From: RUG14871 sp045539425 | Lineage (GTDB): Bacteria; Bacillota_I; Bacilli_A; Erysipelotrichales; Erysipelotrichaceae | DNA length: 64,000 nucleotides | Reading direction: 5' to 3' | NCBI GenBank assembly: GCA_045539425.1 | Contig: JAZQFH010000046.1 | Location: forward strand, 4,438-68,437 | Shown here: positions 1 to 7,847 of the stretch, piece after piece | How the letters are laid out: each line of letters begins with the position of its first letter | Numbering within the stretch: position 1 is the stretch's first letter | The notes under the pieces: generated by a model | The model's input: the letters and a program-made list of their open reading frames with translations, nothing else | Database searches by the model: none | What the model was told of the DNA's origin: nothing | Made by a program: the position numbers and the translations under genes

Positions 1-2372
1 ACCGTCATTTCCAGCACGTCGTAAATATTCTTTCCCTTATAGGTGACTTCCAGCGTTTCGCGGTTATAGCGCTTGCCGCCGCACTCTTCGCACGGCACAT
101 AAACATCCGGAAGGAAGTTCATGCTGATCCGCTTCACACCGTCTCCCCAGCACCGCTCGCATCTGCCGCCGCTGACATTGAAAGAGAAACGCGATTTGGT
201 ATAACCTCTCACCTTTGACTCAACCGTCTGGGCAAAGAGGTCCCGGATGGAATCGAAGACACCGGTATAGGTGACCGGGTTGGAGCGCGGGGTGCGTCCG
301 ATCGGATCCTGGTCAATGATGATGACCTTATCCACGTTCTCCATGCCTCTGACTTCCTTCACCTTGCCCGGCTTGATGCGTAATCTTCCCAGATTCTGCT
401 GCAGGCTCTTGGCGATGATCTCCATCACCAGCGTGCTCTTTCCGCTTCCGCTGACGCCCGTCACACACACAAAGGTGCCCAGCGGCAGTTTCACCCTGAT
501 ATTCTGCAGGTTGTTCTCCGCTGCCTTAATGACTTCAAGATAGTTCCCGTTACCTTTGCGTCGCTTTGCGGGATACGGGATCACCATCTTTTTCGACAGA
601 TACTGTCCCGTGATGGAAGCCGGATTGTCCATGACTTCCTGCGGCGTTCCCGCCGCGACAACTTCCCCGCCGTGTTTCCCGGCTCCCGGACCGATATCCA
701 CGATATAGTCGCTTTCCATCATCGTCTCTTCGTCGTGTTCAACCACGATGACCGAGTTGCCGAGATCCCGCATGTTCTTCAGCGTGCGGATCAGCTTGCC
801 GTTATCTCTCTGATGCAGACCAATCGACGGTTCATCCAGAACGTAGAGAACCCCGCTTAAATGCGAACCGATCTGAGTTGCCAGACGGATCCGCTGCGCT
901 TCCCCGCCGGAAAGCGAACCGGCCATGCGGTTCAGCGTCAGATATTCCAGGCCGACATCCGAAAGGAACTGCAGACGTTCCCGGATCTCTTTCAGAACCA
1001 GACGGGCAATCTCCGCCTTCATCGGATCCAGCTGCAATGCATCGATAAACTGCAGAGCTTCCTTGATGGACATTTCCGTAAACTGATAGATGTTCTTGCC
1101 GCCAACCAGAACGGACAGAGCCATCTCGTTCAGCCGCGAGCCGTGGCAGTCCTTGCATTCGCTCTCTGCCATAAACGTGCCGTACCAGTCCCGGCTCATT
1201 GCCGAAGTGGTTTCCCAGTAGCGGCGCTCGATCATATCGGCGACCCCTTCAATGAACTCATTCTTATGGTAGGAGTTGCCGCCCGTAGAACGGATGTGAT
1301 ATTCAATCGGTTCATCCGATCCGTGCAGGATCCAGCGGATCTCGTCCTTGCTCATGTCCTTGAGCGGTTTATCTTCATCGATGTTGTAATGTCTTAATAA
1401 TGTTTCAAATGTCTGCCATTCGATATTCTTCGAGTCGACGATGTTCTTGTAATAGCGTAAGCCTCCCTTGCGGATGGAAAGGTTCCAGTCCGAAATCAGA
1501 AGATCCTCATCCACATGCAGCGTCACACCCAGCCCCTTGCACGTCGGGCAGGCGCCCAGCGGCGAGTTGAAGGAGAATAAACGCGGTTCCAGCGGCGGCA
1601 GGGAGAAGCCGCAGATCGGACAGGCGTAGTTGCTGGAAAAGAGCAGATCTTCTCCCGCGACATTGACGACTGCCATGCCGTTGGCCAGCTTGAGTGCCGT
1701 CTCTAAAGAATCGTGCAGACGTGAAGCACTGTTCTCGTTTTTGACAATACGGTCCACGATGACGTCGATATCATGGTTTTTGTTCTTCTCTAAAACGATA
1801 TCATCTTCCAGAAGGCGGATCTCGCCATCCACGCGGGCTCTGAGATAGCCATCCTTGCGCAGGCTGTCCAGAAGATCCTTGTGCGTGCCCTTCTGGCGCT
1901 TGATCACCGGAGCCATGATCATCACCCGGCTGCCGTTTTCCGTTTCCATGACGCGGTCCACCATCTGCTGCACCGTCTGTGCTTCAATCGGGATATGGTG
2001 ATGCGGGCAGTACGGGGTGCCGGCTCTGGCATAGAGCAGACGGAGGAAATCGTAGATCTCCGTTACCGTACCGACCGTGGAACGCGGGTTGTTGCTGGTG
2101 GTCTTCTGGTCAATGGAGATGGCCGGGGAGAGGCCTTCGATAAAGTCCACATCCGGTTTATCCACGTTATCCAGAAACTGCCGGGCATATGCGCTCAGGC
2201 TTTCGACATAACGTCTCTGCCCTTCGGCATAGATCGTGTCAAAGGCCAGCGACGTCTTGCCGCTGCCGCTCAGTCCGGTCATGATCACCAGTTTATTTTT
2301 CGGGATGGTGAGACTGATGTTTTTCAGATTGTTCTCACGTGCTCCCTGGATTACCAATACATCTTTTTCCAT
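1..2372 (-). CDS. uvrA: UvrABC excinuclease subunit A, C-terminus cut by window edge
   Basis: The reading frame stays open from an ATG at 2372 to the window edge, giving about 790 residues of the family's usual 940; only the C-terminal end is missing. UvrA is the DNA-damage-sensing ATPase of nucleotide excision repair and works with UvrB in the cytoplasm. Visible signs are an N-terminal Walker A (GLSGSGKTS) followed by the typical FDTIYAEGQRRYVESLSAYA region, an LSGGEAQR signature with Walker B (VLYVLDEPSIGLH), a second Walker A (GVSGSGKSTL) and the C-terminal CERCWGDG zinc region. Reading the frame at several points showed no frameshift. uvrB lies 22 kb away on the same strand, so the two are not in one operon here. 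I saw no LexA-type box upstream. Confidence 0.95.
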   Translation of the reverse strand, partial: MEKDVLVIQGARENNLKNISLTIPKNKLVIMTGLSGSGKTSLAFDTIYAEGQRRYVESLSAYARQFLDNVDKPDVDFIEGLSPAISIDQKTTSNNPRSTVGTVTEIYDFLRLLYARAGTPYCPHHHIPIEAQTVQQMVDRVMETENGSRVMIMAPVIKRQKGTHKDLLDSLRKDGYLRARVDGEIRLLEDDIVLEKNKNHDIDVIVDRIVKNENSASRLHDSLETALKLANGMAVVNVAGEDLLFSSNYACPICGFSLPPLEPRLFSFNSPLGACPTCKGLGVTLHVDEDLLISDWNLSIRKGGLRYYKNIVDSKNIEWQTFETLLRHYNIDEDKPLKDMSKDEIRWILHGSDEPIEYHIRSTGGNSYHKNEFIEGVADMIERRYWETTSAMSRDWYGTFMAESECKDCHGSRLNEMALSVLVGGKNIYQFTEMSIKEALQFIDALQLDPMKAEIARLVLKEIRERLQFLSDVGLEYLTLNRMAGSLSGGEAQRIRLATQIGSHLSGVLYVLDEPSIGLHQRDNGKLIRTLKNMRDLGNSVIVVEHDEETMMESDYIVDIGPGAGKHGGEVVAAGTPQEVMDNPASITGQYLSKKMVIPYPAKRRKGNGNYLEVIKAAENNLQNIRVKLPLGTFVCVTGVSGSGKSTLVMEIIAKSLQQNLGRLRIKPGKVKEVRGMENVDKVIIIDQDPIGRTPRSNPVTYTGVFDSIRDLFAQTVESKVRGYTKSRFSFNVSGGRCERCWGDGVKRISMNFLPDVYVPCEECGGKRYNRETLEVTYKGKNIYDVLEMT

Positions 2373-2394
2373 ACGATACTCTTTTCTCTTCCTT

Positions 2395-2420
2395 ATTATA
2401 CAGGATTCCCCCTCTGACTC
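2395..2420 (-). promoter_or_regulatory. Putative uvrA promoter
   Basis: On the minus strand TTGAGT (2417-2422) is followed after about 16 bases by TATAAT (2400-2395), some 25 bases before the uvrA start codon. A second TATAAT at 2480-2475 has no convincing -35 box. This is inference from hexamer matching. Confidence 0.4.
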
Positions 2421-2524
2421 AAACAGGGAAACTCCGGCATCTGTCTGCTTTAATTATTTTCAAGTGCATATTCTATTATACCTGATTTTGTCTCCTTTTT
2501 GGATGAAATCCCCTTCACAGAGAC

Positions 2525-2550
2525 AAAAAGAAAAGAGCCGTAAGGCTCTT
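2525..2550 (-). terminator. Intrinsic terminator after the small membrane protein gene
   Basis: AAGAGCC (2533-2539) pairs with GGCTCTT (2544-2550) around a 4-base loop. Read on the minus strand it is followed by a T-rich run, 24 bases after the stop codon at 2574. It separates the membrane protein gene from uvrA. Confidence 0.75.
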
Positions 2551-2573
2551 GGCGTAACATTGTCTGTTTCTTC

Positions 2574-3122
2574 TTATCTGTTTTCCAGAGAATGACCGTA
2601 TTCCGCCACATGATAGAGCAGATACTTCTGGACAGCGTAGATTAAGAAGGACAGATTCAGTGACAGGGAAGAATTGCCAACGGACGTTCCGTTGACCTGC
2701 AGATTCTTGCCCATAAACATCATGACGACTGCGCCGGCGACACCGACGAAACCGCCGATCAGTTCGAGTCTTGCAGCGCCCTTCAGATCGGAAACGCTCT
2801 TTGCGGAGAACGGACGTTCGGCCTGGCATTCCGCCAGAACGTTTTTTTCCTTCTTTGTGCCGAGGAACGCGAAGATGAGTGTGAGTAACGCGATACCCAG
2901 TGCAACAAGAATGACCGGTTTTAAGGCATCCATTTCTGCCGGAGTTAACGTGGTTCCCGTGGAACTGATTGTAATCGCACCGCCGGTCTTTTCCGCAATG
3001 GCGGAGAAATCTCCCACAAACGCGACAGCCGCCAGCGCAACCGCTACACACACAATCGCGATCACTTCAAAAACGATTGCTATAATACAAATGACTTTTA
3101 AAAAACCTGCTGTTTTTCTCAT
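2574..3122 (-). CDS. Small multi-pass membrane protein of unknown function
   Basis: 182 residues; I do not recognise the family. About four hydrophobic segments can be seen: residues 8-36 (ICIIAIVFEVIAIVCVAVAL), about 68-88, about 123-140 and a weaker one near 155-168. A 30-residue Thr/Ser-rich extracytoplasmic-type loop lies between the first two, and a charged loop (KKEKNVLAEC...) follows the second. The ATG at 3122 has a strong GCAGGAGG ribosome binding site. It is a single-gene unit with its own terminator, between MATE (upstream on the same strand) and uvrA. Another ORF on the same strand at 2515-3051 is a frame shadow and lacks such a binding site. Confidence 0.75.
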   Translation of the reverse strand: MRKTAGFLKVICIIAIVFEVIAIVCVAVALAAVAFVGDFSAIAEKTGGAITISSTGTTLTPAEMDALKPVILVALGIALLTLIFAFLGTKKEKNVLAECQAERPFSAKSVSDLKGAARLELIGGFVGVAGAVVMMFMGKNLQVNGTSVGNSSLSLNLSFLIYAVQKYLLYHVAEYGHSLENR

Positions 3123-3206
3123 ATGATATAAACCTCCTGCTTACTATTATTTTTATGCAAATCCGCCCCTTTTGTCAATTCTGCCTTTTTTGCAGTCTTT
3201 GCCAAA

Positions 3207-3232
3207 AAGAAAACCGCGGATTTCTCTGCGGC
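3207..3232 (-). terminator. Probable terminator of the MATE gene
   Basis: On the minus strand CCGC...GCGG brackets a loop of about 10 bases and is followed by TTTTCTTTTTGG, just after the MATE stop codon. The stem is short, so the call is moderate. Confidence 0.5.
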
Positions 3233-3239
3233 TATTATG

Positions 3240-4601
3240 TTAATTCTGCTCCCTTGCCCCGTAGCGGATTTCTTTTAATAACGGCCAGCAAAGCCACACT
3301 GCAACAAGTACCGTCAGCCAGTCGGATAACGGCTGCGAGAGATAGATGCCTAACTCATGCAACAGATTCGGCAACACCAGTAAGATCGGGATATAGATCA
3401 GACCCTGACGGCTCATGGAAAGAATCATGGACTCCCGTCCCCTGCCGGCAGCCTGCAGCGTCACCGTGAAGACGTAGTATGCCGCATACACCGGAAGCGC
3501 AATCGTATAGGCCAGAAGATACTTGGATCCGTAATCAATGAGAACCGGATCCATCGCAAAGAGGCCGACGTACGGTTTATGGAAGATCCAGATCAGTGCA
3601 TCCGCACCGATGGAATATAACGTCAGAACACTCAGACACCACTTCATGGTATCCCAGAGCCGCCTGTAGTTCCTTGCCCCGTAGTTATAGGAAGCCAGCG
3701 GCAGATAGCCGTTGACCGCACCCTGAATGAAATAGTTCAGAAGGTAACCGGCACGCTTGCCGACCGAGCAGCCTGCCACAAAGTCCGTACCGAAGCGGAA
3801 GACCTGCCTCTGGTAGATGGCGGAAGAGATGGCCGGAAGAGCGTTGCGCACGTAGCAGGAAACGCCGACCCGCATGATTTCCCAGGTAATATGACGGTCC
3901 ATATGGAAGTCCAGCGGTTTCCAAAAGACTTCCGTTTTTCTGCTGTGCAGACGCATGACACATAAGACTGCTGTCAGCAGGTTGCAGATGGCTGTGGCCA
4001 GTGCCGCACCGATGACTCCGAGATTCAAACCCCATTCAAACATAAAGATGGGGTCCAGGGCAATATTCAGAAAGACGCTGGCGGAAATAACAACGGTGGA
4101 ATAGCGCACATCGCCGACGGAGCGCAACAGATGCACCGCCGTGGTACGCAGCACCAGAAAAGCGATTGTGAAGATGCTGATGAAGCCGTACTGATAGGCA
4201 TAGCGCACAACTTCCGGATCACTTGTCTGCCAGTCAATAAACGGGCGCAGTGCCAGAAAGCCGACGATCATGTGAATCACGGATAACAGGATACAGAGCG
4301 TCATGGAAGTGCGCACCGTCTCATACACCGCATCCGCCTTTTTGGCGCCAAGCTGTCTGCCGAGATAGGAAGCACCGCCGATGCCCACGCAGGCACCGAC
4401 CGATTCGATCAGCATGATAATCGAGGAGACCGGATCCATGGCCGCAATCATCGCCGCGTTATTCAGCTGTCCCACGAAATAGGCATTGATTGTGGAATAG
4501 ATGAGGTCGACCACCGAAACCAGAATGGAAGGCAGTGCCAGATGCATCATTGCCTTGCTGATTTTTTCTTTTTCAAACAGGTAATTGGTATCCGTTGCCA
4601 T
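3240..4601 (-). CDS. MATE-family multidrug/cation antiporter
   Basis: 453 residues with about 12 predicted membrane helices, the usual size for MATE exporters, which expel drugs or metabolites in exchange for Na+ or H+ at the cytoplasmic membrane. Family features are the N-terminal cytoplasmic lead-in followed by MMHLALPSILVSVVDLIYS, a loop with DPVSSIIMLIESVGACVGIGGASYLGRQLGA, and the two-fold repeat with PLASYNYGARN in the second half. The ATG at 4601 is preceded by AAAGGAG. Substrate cannot be read from sequence. It is transcribed divergently from the HPr-dehydrogenase gene across about 160 bases. Confidence 0.93.
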   Translation of the reverse strand: MATDTNYLFEKEKISKAMMHLALPSILVSVVDLIYSTINAYFVGQLNNAAMIAAMDPVSSIIMLIESVGACVGIGGASYLGRQLGAKKADAVYETVRTSMTLCILLSVIHMIVGFLALRPFIDWQTSDPEVVRYAYQYGFISIFTIAFLVLRTTAVHLLRSVGDVRYSTVVISASVFLNIALDPIFMFEWGLNLGVIGAALATAICNLLTAVLCVMRLHSRKTEVFWKPLDFHMDRHITWEIMRVGVSCYVRNALPAISSAIYQRQVFRFGTDFVAGCSVGKRAGYLLNYFIQGAVNGYLPLASYNYGARNYRRLWDTMKWCLSVLTLYSIGADALIWIFHKPYVGLFAMDPVLIDYGSKYLLAYTIALPVYAAYYVFTVTLQAAGRGRESMILSMSRQGLIYIPILLVLPNLLHELGIYLSQPLSDWLTVLVAVWLCWPLLKEIRYGAREQN

Positions 4602-4691
4602 ACGCGTCTCCTTTTTTAACAGTCCTATTGTAATGCTTTTCCTTTTTCTTTTCCATGTTGCACATAAAACTGAATAACTTTCACAATCCCA

Positions 4692-4721
4692 TTCATTCCG
4701 TGAAATGATTTATGTTACAAT
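4692..4721 (+). promoter_or_regulatory. Putative promoter of the HPr-dehydrogenase gene
   Basis: An extended -10 element TGTTACAAT ends at 4721, about 40 bases before the start codon. The -35 region (TTCATT, about 4692-4697) is weak, as is common for extended -10 promoters. Inference from motif only. Confidence 0.4.
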
Positions 4722-4762
4722 TAAATTTAGGAATTTACGTATATATAAAATAAGGAGAGCAT

Positions 4763-6064
4763 ATGAAAGAATTTAGATGTATTGTCGAAAATCCTCTGGG
4801 CATTCATGCACGTCCCGCTGCCCTTTTGGCGCAGGCGCTGGTGAATGTATCCTCCGCGGTCACTATCCGCTGCAACGGCAAGGAAGCCAGCGGAAAGAAC
4901 GTTTTGGAAATTCTCGGACTTAATGCCGTCAAAGGTGATGTTTTGACGGTACAGGTGGAAGGAAAAGACGAAGAGGAAGCTGCGGAAAAGATCCACGCGA
5001 TTCTTGCCCAGGATACCATCGAAGAAACGGCACCGAAAATCCTGAAAGTCGCCTTCTTCGGAACCAAAGACTACGATAAGACATTCTTCACTGAACTCGC
5101 AAAAGATAAAGGCCCGGGAACATATAATACCGATCTCACCTTCCTGAGTACCCGTCTGACACCGGAAACGGTGTCCTTAGCCAAAGGGTATGATGCCATC
5201 TGCATCTTCGTCAACGACGAAGCTCCGCGCAGCGTCATTCAGTATCTCGGCGAAAACGGCGTCAAGCTGATTCTCCTGCGCTGTGCCGGATTCAACAACG
5301 TTGATCTGGAAGCCTGCAAGGAATACGGCATCAAGGTTGCCCGCGTTCCGGCATATTCCCCGTACGCGGTTGCGGAACACGCCATGGCAACCATCCAGGC
5401 CGCCAACCGCCGCCTGCACAAGGCCGTCAACAAGGTCCGTGACAACAACTTCGCCCTCTCCGGCTTACTCGGTGTGGACTTAAATAATAAGGTCTGCGGT
5501 GTCATGGGTACCGGCAAGATCGGCGAATGTTTCGCCAGAATCGCCAAGGGTTACGGCATGACGGTCATCGGCTGGGATAAATATCCGAACCAGAGACTGG
5601 TGGACGAAGGCTTACTGACCTACGTCACAAAGGAAGAACTGCTGGAAAAATCAGACCTCATCTCCCTGCATGCCCCGCTGATCATGGGTCCGATCGGCAC
5701 CTACCATCTGATCGATGAAGCCGCCATTGCCCGCATGAAGGATTCCGTCATGCTGGTCAACACGGCCAGAGGCGCCCTGATCGATTCCGAAGCGCTGATT
5801 TCTGCCTTAAAGGCCGGCAAGTTCCACGCCGTGGCACTGGACGTATATGAAGGCGAAGATGACAACGTCTATACGGACCGCTCCGATGAGCCGCTGCCGC
5901 ACTCCATCACAGCCCGTCTGATGATGTTCCCGCAGCTCATCCTCACTTCCCACCAGGCCTTCTTCACGCGTGAAGCAATGCAGGCCATTGCGGTCACAAC
6001 GATGGAAAATGCCCGCAACTTCAACGAAGGTCTCGACCTCGGAGCTGCCGAAGTCAAGGCATAA
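4763..6064 (+). CDS. HPr domain fused to a D-2-hydroxyacid (D-lactate-type) dehydrogenase
   Basis: 433 residues in one frame. Residues 1-88 form a full HPr domain, with GIHARPAA around His15, the residue phosphorylated by enzyme I. The position of the regulatory Ser46 (context KS.. in normal HPr) is Asn46 (GKNVLEI). From about residue 93 on it is a D-isomer 2-hydroxyacid dehydrogenase: NAD fold GTGKIG at 249-254, catalytic Arg336 (NTARG), Glu365 (VYEGE) and His397 (TSHQAFFT). The R-E-H spacing of 29 and 32 equals that of Lactobacillus D-lactate dehydrogenase, so reduction of pyruvate to D-lactate is the best guess. The ATG at 4763 has AAGGAG upstream and the gene stands alone between a promoter and a strong terminator. 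A free-standing ptsH lies at 27684-27953. The fusion suggests control by, or sensing of, PTS phosphorylation; that is inference. Confidence 0.92.
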   Translation: MKEFRCIVENPLGIHARPAALLAQALVNVSSAVTIRCNGKEASGKNVLEILGLNAVKGDVLTVQVEGKDEEEAAEKIHAILAQDTIEETAPKILKVAFFGTKDYDKTFFTELAKDKGPGTYNTDLTFLSTRLTPETVSLAKGYDAICIFVNDEAPRSVIQYLGENGVKLILLRCAGFNNVDLEACKEYGIKVARVPAYSPYAVAEHAMATIQAANRRLHKAVNKVRDNNFALSGLLGVDLNNKVCGVMGTGKIGECFARIAKGYGMTVIGWDKYPNQRLVDEGLLTYVTKEELLEKSDLISLHAPLIMGPIGTYHLIDEAAIARMKDSVMLVNTARGALIDSEALISALKAGKFHAVALDVYEGEDDNVYTDRSDEPLPHSITARLMMFPQLILTSHQAFFTREAMQAIAVTTMENARNFNEGLDLGAAEVKA

Positions 6065-6086
6065 TCAGTATCAATATTTCTTATCG

Positions 6087-6119
6087 AAACGCCGGAAAAC
6101 TTATGTTTCCGGCGTTTTT
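6087..6119 (+). terminator. Strong intrinsic terminator after the HPr-dehydrogenase gene
   Basis: A perfect 12-base stem (6087-6098 with 6106-6117) around a 7-base loop, GC-rich in its centre and ending in a T run, lies 23 bases after the stop codon. Confidence 0.92.
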
Positions 6120-6168
6120 CTTTATACAGAAGTGAAATAGTGACCTATGAAAGAAATCTTACATAAAT

Positions 6169-6182
6169 TGATACCGCTTTCA
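6169..6182 (+). promoter_or_regulatory. cre-like catabolite-responsive element
   Basis: The reverse strand reads TGAAAGCGGTATCA, which fits the TGWAANCGNTNWCA consensus for CcpA binding at every defined position. It lies about 14 bases upstream of the -35 box of the nucleoside importer promoter, so either activation or repression is possible. CcpA itself is not in the window. Confidence 0.6.
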
Positions 6183-6184
6183 TG

Positions 6185-6212
6185 AGCAAATTTGCTTGAT
6201 TTTCCAAATCAA
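6185..6212. promoter_or_regulatory. Stacked palindromes, likely operator sites
   Basis: AGCAAATTTGCT (6185-6196) is a perfect 12-base palindrome. It abuts TTGATTT-TCC-AAATCAA (6196-6212), a 7+7 inverted repeat. A further CAATTA/TAATTG pair spans 6210-6226 and overlaps the proposed -10. Such symmetry at a promoter usually marks binding of a dimeric repressor; none is encoded beside it. Confidence 0.4.
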
Positions 6213-6224
6213 TTAGGCAATAAT
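6196..6224 (+). promoter_or_regulatory. Putative promoter of the leader ORF and nucleoside importer operon
   Basis: TTGATT (6196-6201), 17-base spacer, AATAAT (6219-6224). Each hexamer differs from consensus by one or two bases. It starts the transcript that would carry the 45-codon ORF at 6260. Confidence 0.45.
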
Positions 6225-6259
6225 TGGAGTATATTTTTTCAAAGGGGGAGGAGTACGGA

Positions 6260-6397
6260 ATGGTCAAGAATGTACTTGCACGGAATACCGGCTATAACCA
6301 TAGCGGCAAACGCAAATTAATTCCTTTCGATACCATTACACCCGCCTGCGCCCTTAACTCTCTCGAACAAATTGTGAAGTATCATCCAGAAGCCTGA
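6260..6397 (+). CDS. 45-codon leader ORF upstream of the nucleoside importer
   Basis: ATG at 6260, TGA at 6395-6397, 45 residues starting MVKNVLARNTGYNHSGKRK and ending VKYHPEA. It is preceded by a very strong ribosome binding site (GGGGGAGGAG, 6 bases before ATG), which argues for real translation. No family recognised; basic in the first half, no membrane segment. Its last third contains the left arm (6369-6380) of an inverted repeat whose right arm (6427-6438) is followed by a T-rich run, so ribosomes finishing this ORF would cover half of a terminator. It may act as a leader peptide controlling the importer, or it may be a small protein in its own right. Confidence 0.55.
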   Translation: MVKNVLARNTGYNHSGKRKLIPFDTITPACALNSLEQIVKYHPEA

Positions 6398-6447
6398 GGA
6401 GAAAAAACTCCTTTAGCAACGGACTGACTTCACAATTTTTATTTTAT
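6369..6447 (+). terminator. Attenuator-like terminator between leader ORF and importer operon
   Basis: AAATTGTGAAGT (6369-6380) is exactly complementary to ACTTCACAATTT (6427-6438), and the right arm runs into TTTATTTTATT. The 46-base interior holds a second small hairpin, AGGAG-A6-CTCCT (6397-6412). The left arm lies inside the 45-codon ORF. The long interior is unusual for a simple terminator and fits a translation-coupled attenuator better. Confidence 0.55.
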
Positions 6448-6504
6448 TCGGTAATTCTGGCATACAAGGCCATGAATACATAGATTCTCAGGAGGAATTG
6501 AAAA

Positions 6505-7755
6505 ATGAAAAAACTAGTGATCTTACTTCTCAGTGCCCTCATGGTTCTCGGCGGTTTAGTCGGATGTTCCAAGGAAAACACACCGGCTGACGGCGGCGAA
6601 AGCACACCGGCAGAAACCAGCAAGAAAATCGGTATCATCTTAGTCGGTGATGAAAATGAAGGCTACACTTATGCTCACATGCTCGGCATCAAGGACGCTG
6701 CCAAAGGTTTAGGCATTGCGGATGAAGACATTCTCTGGAAATACACAGTCGGTGAAGACCAGACATGCGAAGATGCAGCGATCGACTTAATCGAAAACGG
6801 TGCAACTCTCGTCATCTCCAACTCCTACGGACATCAGTCCTTCATGCAGAAAGTTGCTCAGGAATATCCGGATGTCACATTCGTTGCTGACACTGGCGAC
6901 ACAGCTGCCAACTCCGGTCTGAAGAACTTCAAGAACGCTTTCACGGCTGTTTATGAATCCCGTTACGTCTCCGGTGTTGTTGCCGGCTTAAAGTTACAGG
7001 AACTCATCGACAACGGCGCAATCGTTGACGCAAACCTCGATGAAAACGGCAATATCAAGATCGGTTATGTCGGTGCTTATCCGTACGCGGAAGTCGTCTC
7101 CGGCTACACTGCATTCTATCTCGGCATCAAATCCGTTGTCTCCAACGTTGTCATGTTTGTGGAATACACAAACTCCTGGTTCGACATCACGGCTGAAGGA
7201 ACTGTTGCAGACGATCTGATGAGCAGAGGCTGCGTCATCATCGGTCAGCACGCTGACTCCACTGGTGCTCCGACAAAAGTTCAGAGCAACATGCAGAACA
7301 ACACTTACGGCTTCACTGCCTACTCCGTCGGTTACAACGTTTCCATGCTGGATGTTGCACCGGATGTAGCTCTGACAAGTGCTTCCAACGTCTGGGAAAA
7401 ATTCTACACTTATGCATTCACTTGCTGGCAGAACGGTACAGACATGGTCACTGACTGGGTCGGCGGCTACAACGAAGGTGCTGTTGAAATCACGGAACTC
7501 GGCAAGGCAGTTGCTGCAGGAACTCAGGAAGCTGTTGACAAGACAATCGCCGCAATCAAATCCGGTGAATTACATGTCTTCGATGCATCCACATTCACAA
7601 TCGGCGGTGAAAACCCGACATCCATCCTCGGCGATCTGGACGGCGACTTCACACCGGAATATGAATGCTTAATCGACGGCTACTTCCATGAATCCGAATT
7701 CAGAAGTGCTCCGTACTTCGCCGCAAGAATTGACGGTATCACGGAATTAAACTAA
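6505..7755 (+). CDS. BMP/PnrA-family substrate-binding lipoprotein of a nucleoside-type ABC importer
   Basis: 416 residues. A lipoprotein signal peptide ends at Cys21 (VLGGLVGC), so the mature protein is anchored outside the membrane. The body has the basic membrane protein (Bmp/PnrA) fold features: IGIILVGDENEGYTY, the NSYGHQ segment, IGYVGAYPYAEVVSGYTAF, and GCVIIGQHADSTGAP. This family binds purine nucleosides (PnrA of Treponema; NupN of Bacillus subtilis is the comparable lipoprotein). The ATG at 6505 has AGGAGGAATT upstream. It is followed by a hairpin and then the ATPase and two permeases. The exact ligand is inferred from family. Confidence 0.92.
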   Translation: MKKLVILLLSALMVLGGLVGCSKENTPADGGESTPAETSKKIGIILVGDENEGYTYAHMLGIKDAAKGLGIADEDILWKYTVGEDQTCEDAAIDLIENGATLVISNSYGHQSFMQKVAQEYPDVTFVADTGDTAANSGLKNFKNAFTAVYESRYVSGVVAGLKLQELIDNGAIVDANLDENGNIKIGYVGAYPYAEVVSGYTAFYLGIKSVVSNVVMFVEYTNSWFDITAEGTVADDLMSRGCVIIGQHADSTGAPTKVQSNMQNNTYGFTAYSVGYNVSMLDVAPDVALTSASNVWEKFYTYAFTCWQNGTDMVTDWVGGYNEGAVEITELGKAVAAGTQEAVDKTIAAIKSGELHVFDASTFTIGGENPTSILGDLDGDFTPEYECLIDGYFHESEFRSAPYFAARIDGITELN

Positions 7756-7790
7756 TCTGACACATTTACAGAATTAACCAAAAACATAGA

Positions 7791-7825
7791 ACATTACAGG
7801 CCCCGTGCGGGACCTGTAATGTTTT
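7791..7825 (+). terminator. Hairpin between lipoprotein and ATPase genes, likely partial terminator
   Basis: ACATTACAGG (7791-7800) pairs with CCTGTAATGT (7813-7822), with an inner CCC/GGG pairing, followed by only a short TTT run. Such hairpins after binding-protein genes usually lower downstream expression or protect the upstream message, giving more binding protein than transporter. Confidence 0.7.
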
Positions 7826-7847
7826 GCATTTTCAGGGAGGTGCATTT

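Noticed and set aside
2373..2573. LexA/SOS box before uvrA
   Set aside because: No GAAC-N4-GTTC type palindrome could be found in the upstream region.
2515..3051. 178-codon minus-strand ORF overlapping the small membrane protein
   Set aside because: It is an alternative frame of the same DNA, Cys- and Arg-rich, without a ribosome binding site, and it reads through the terminator.
6241..6450. Purine riboswitch in the leader of the nucleoside importer
   Set aside because: The conserved three-way junction pattern of purine aptamers was not visible, and the region is better explained by a translated ORF with a long inverted repeat.
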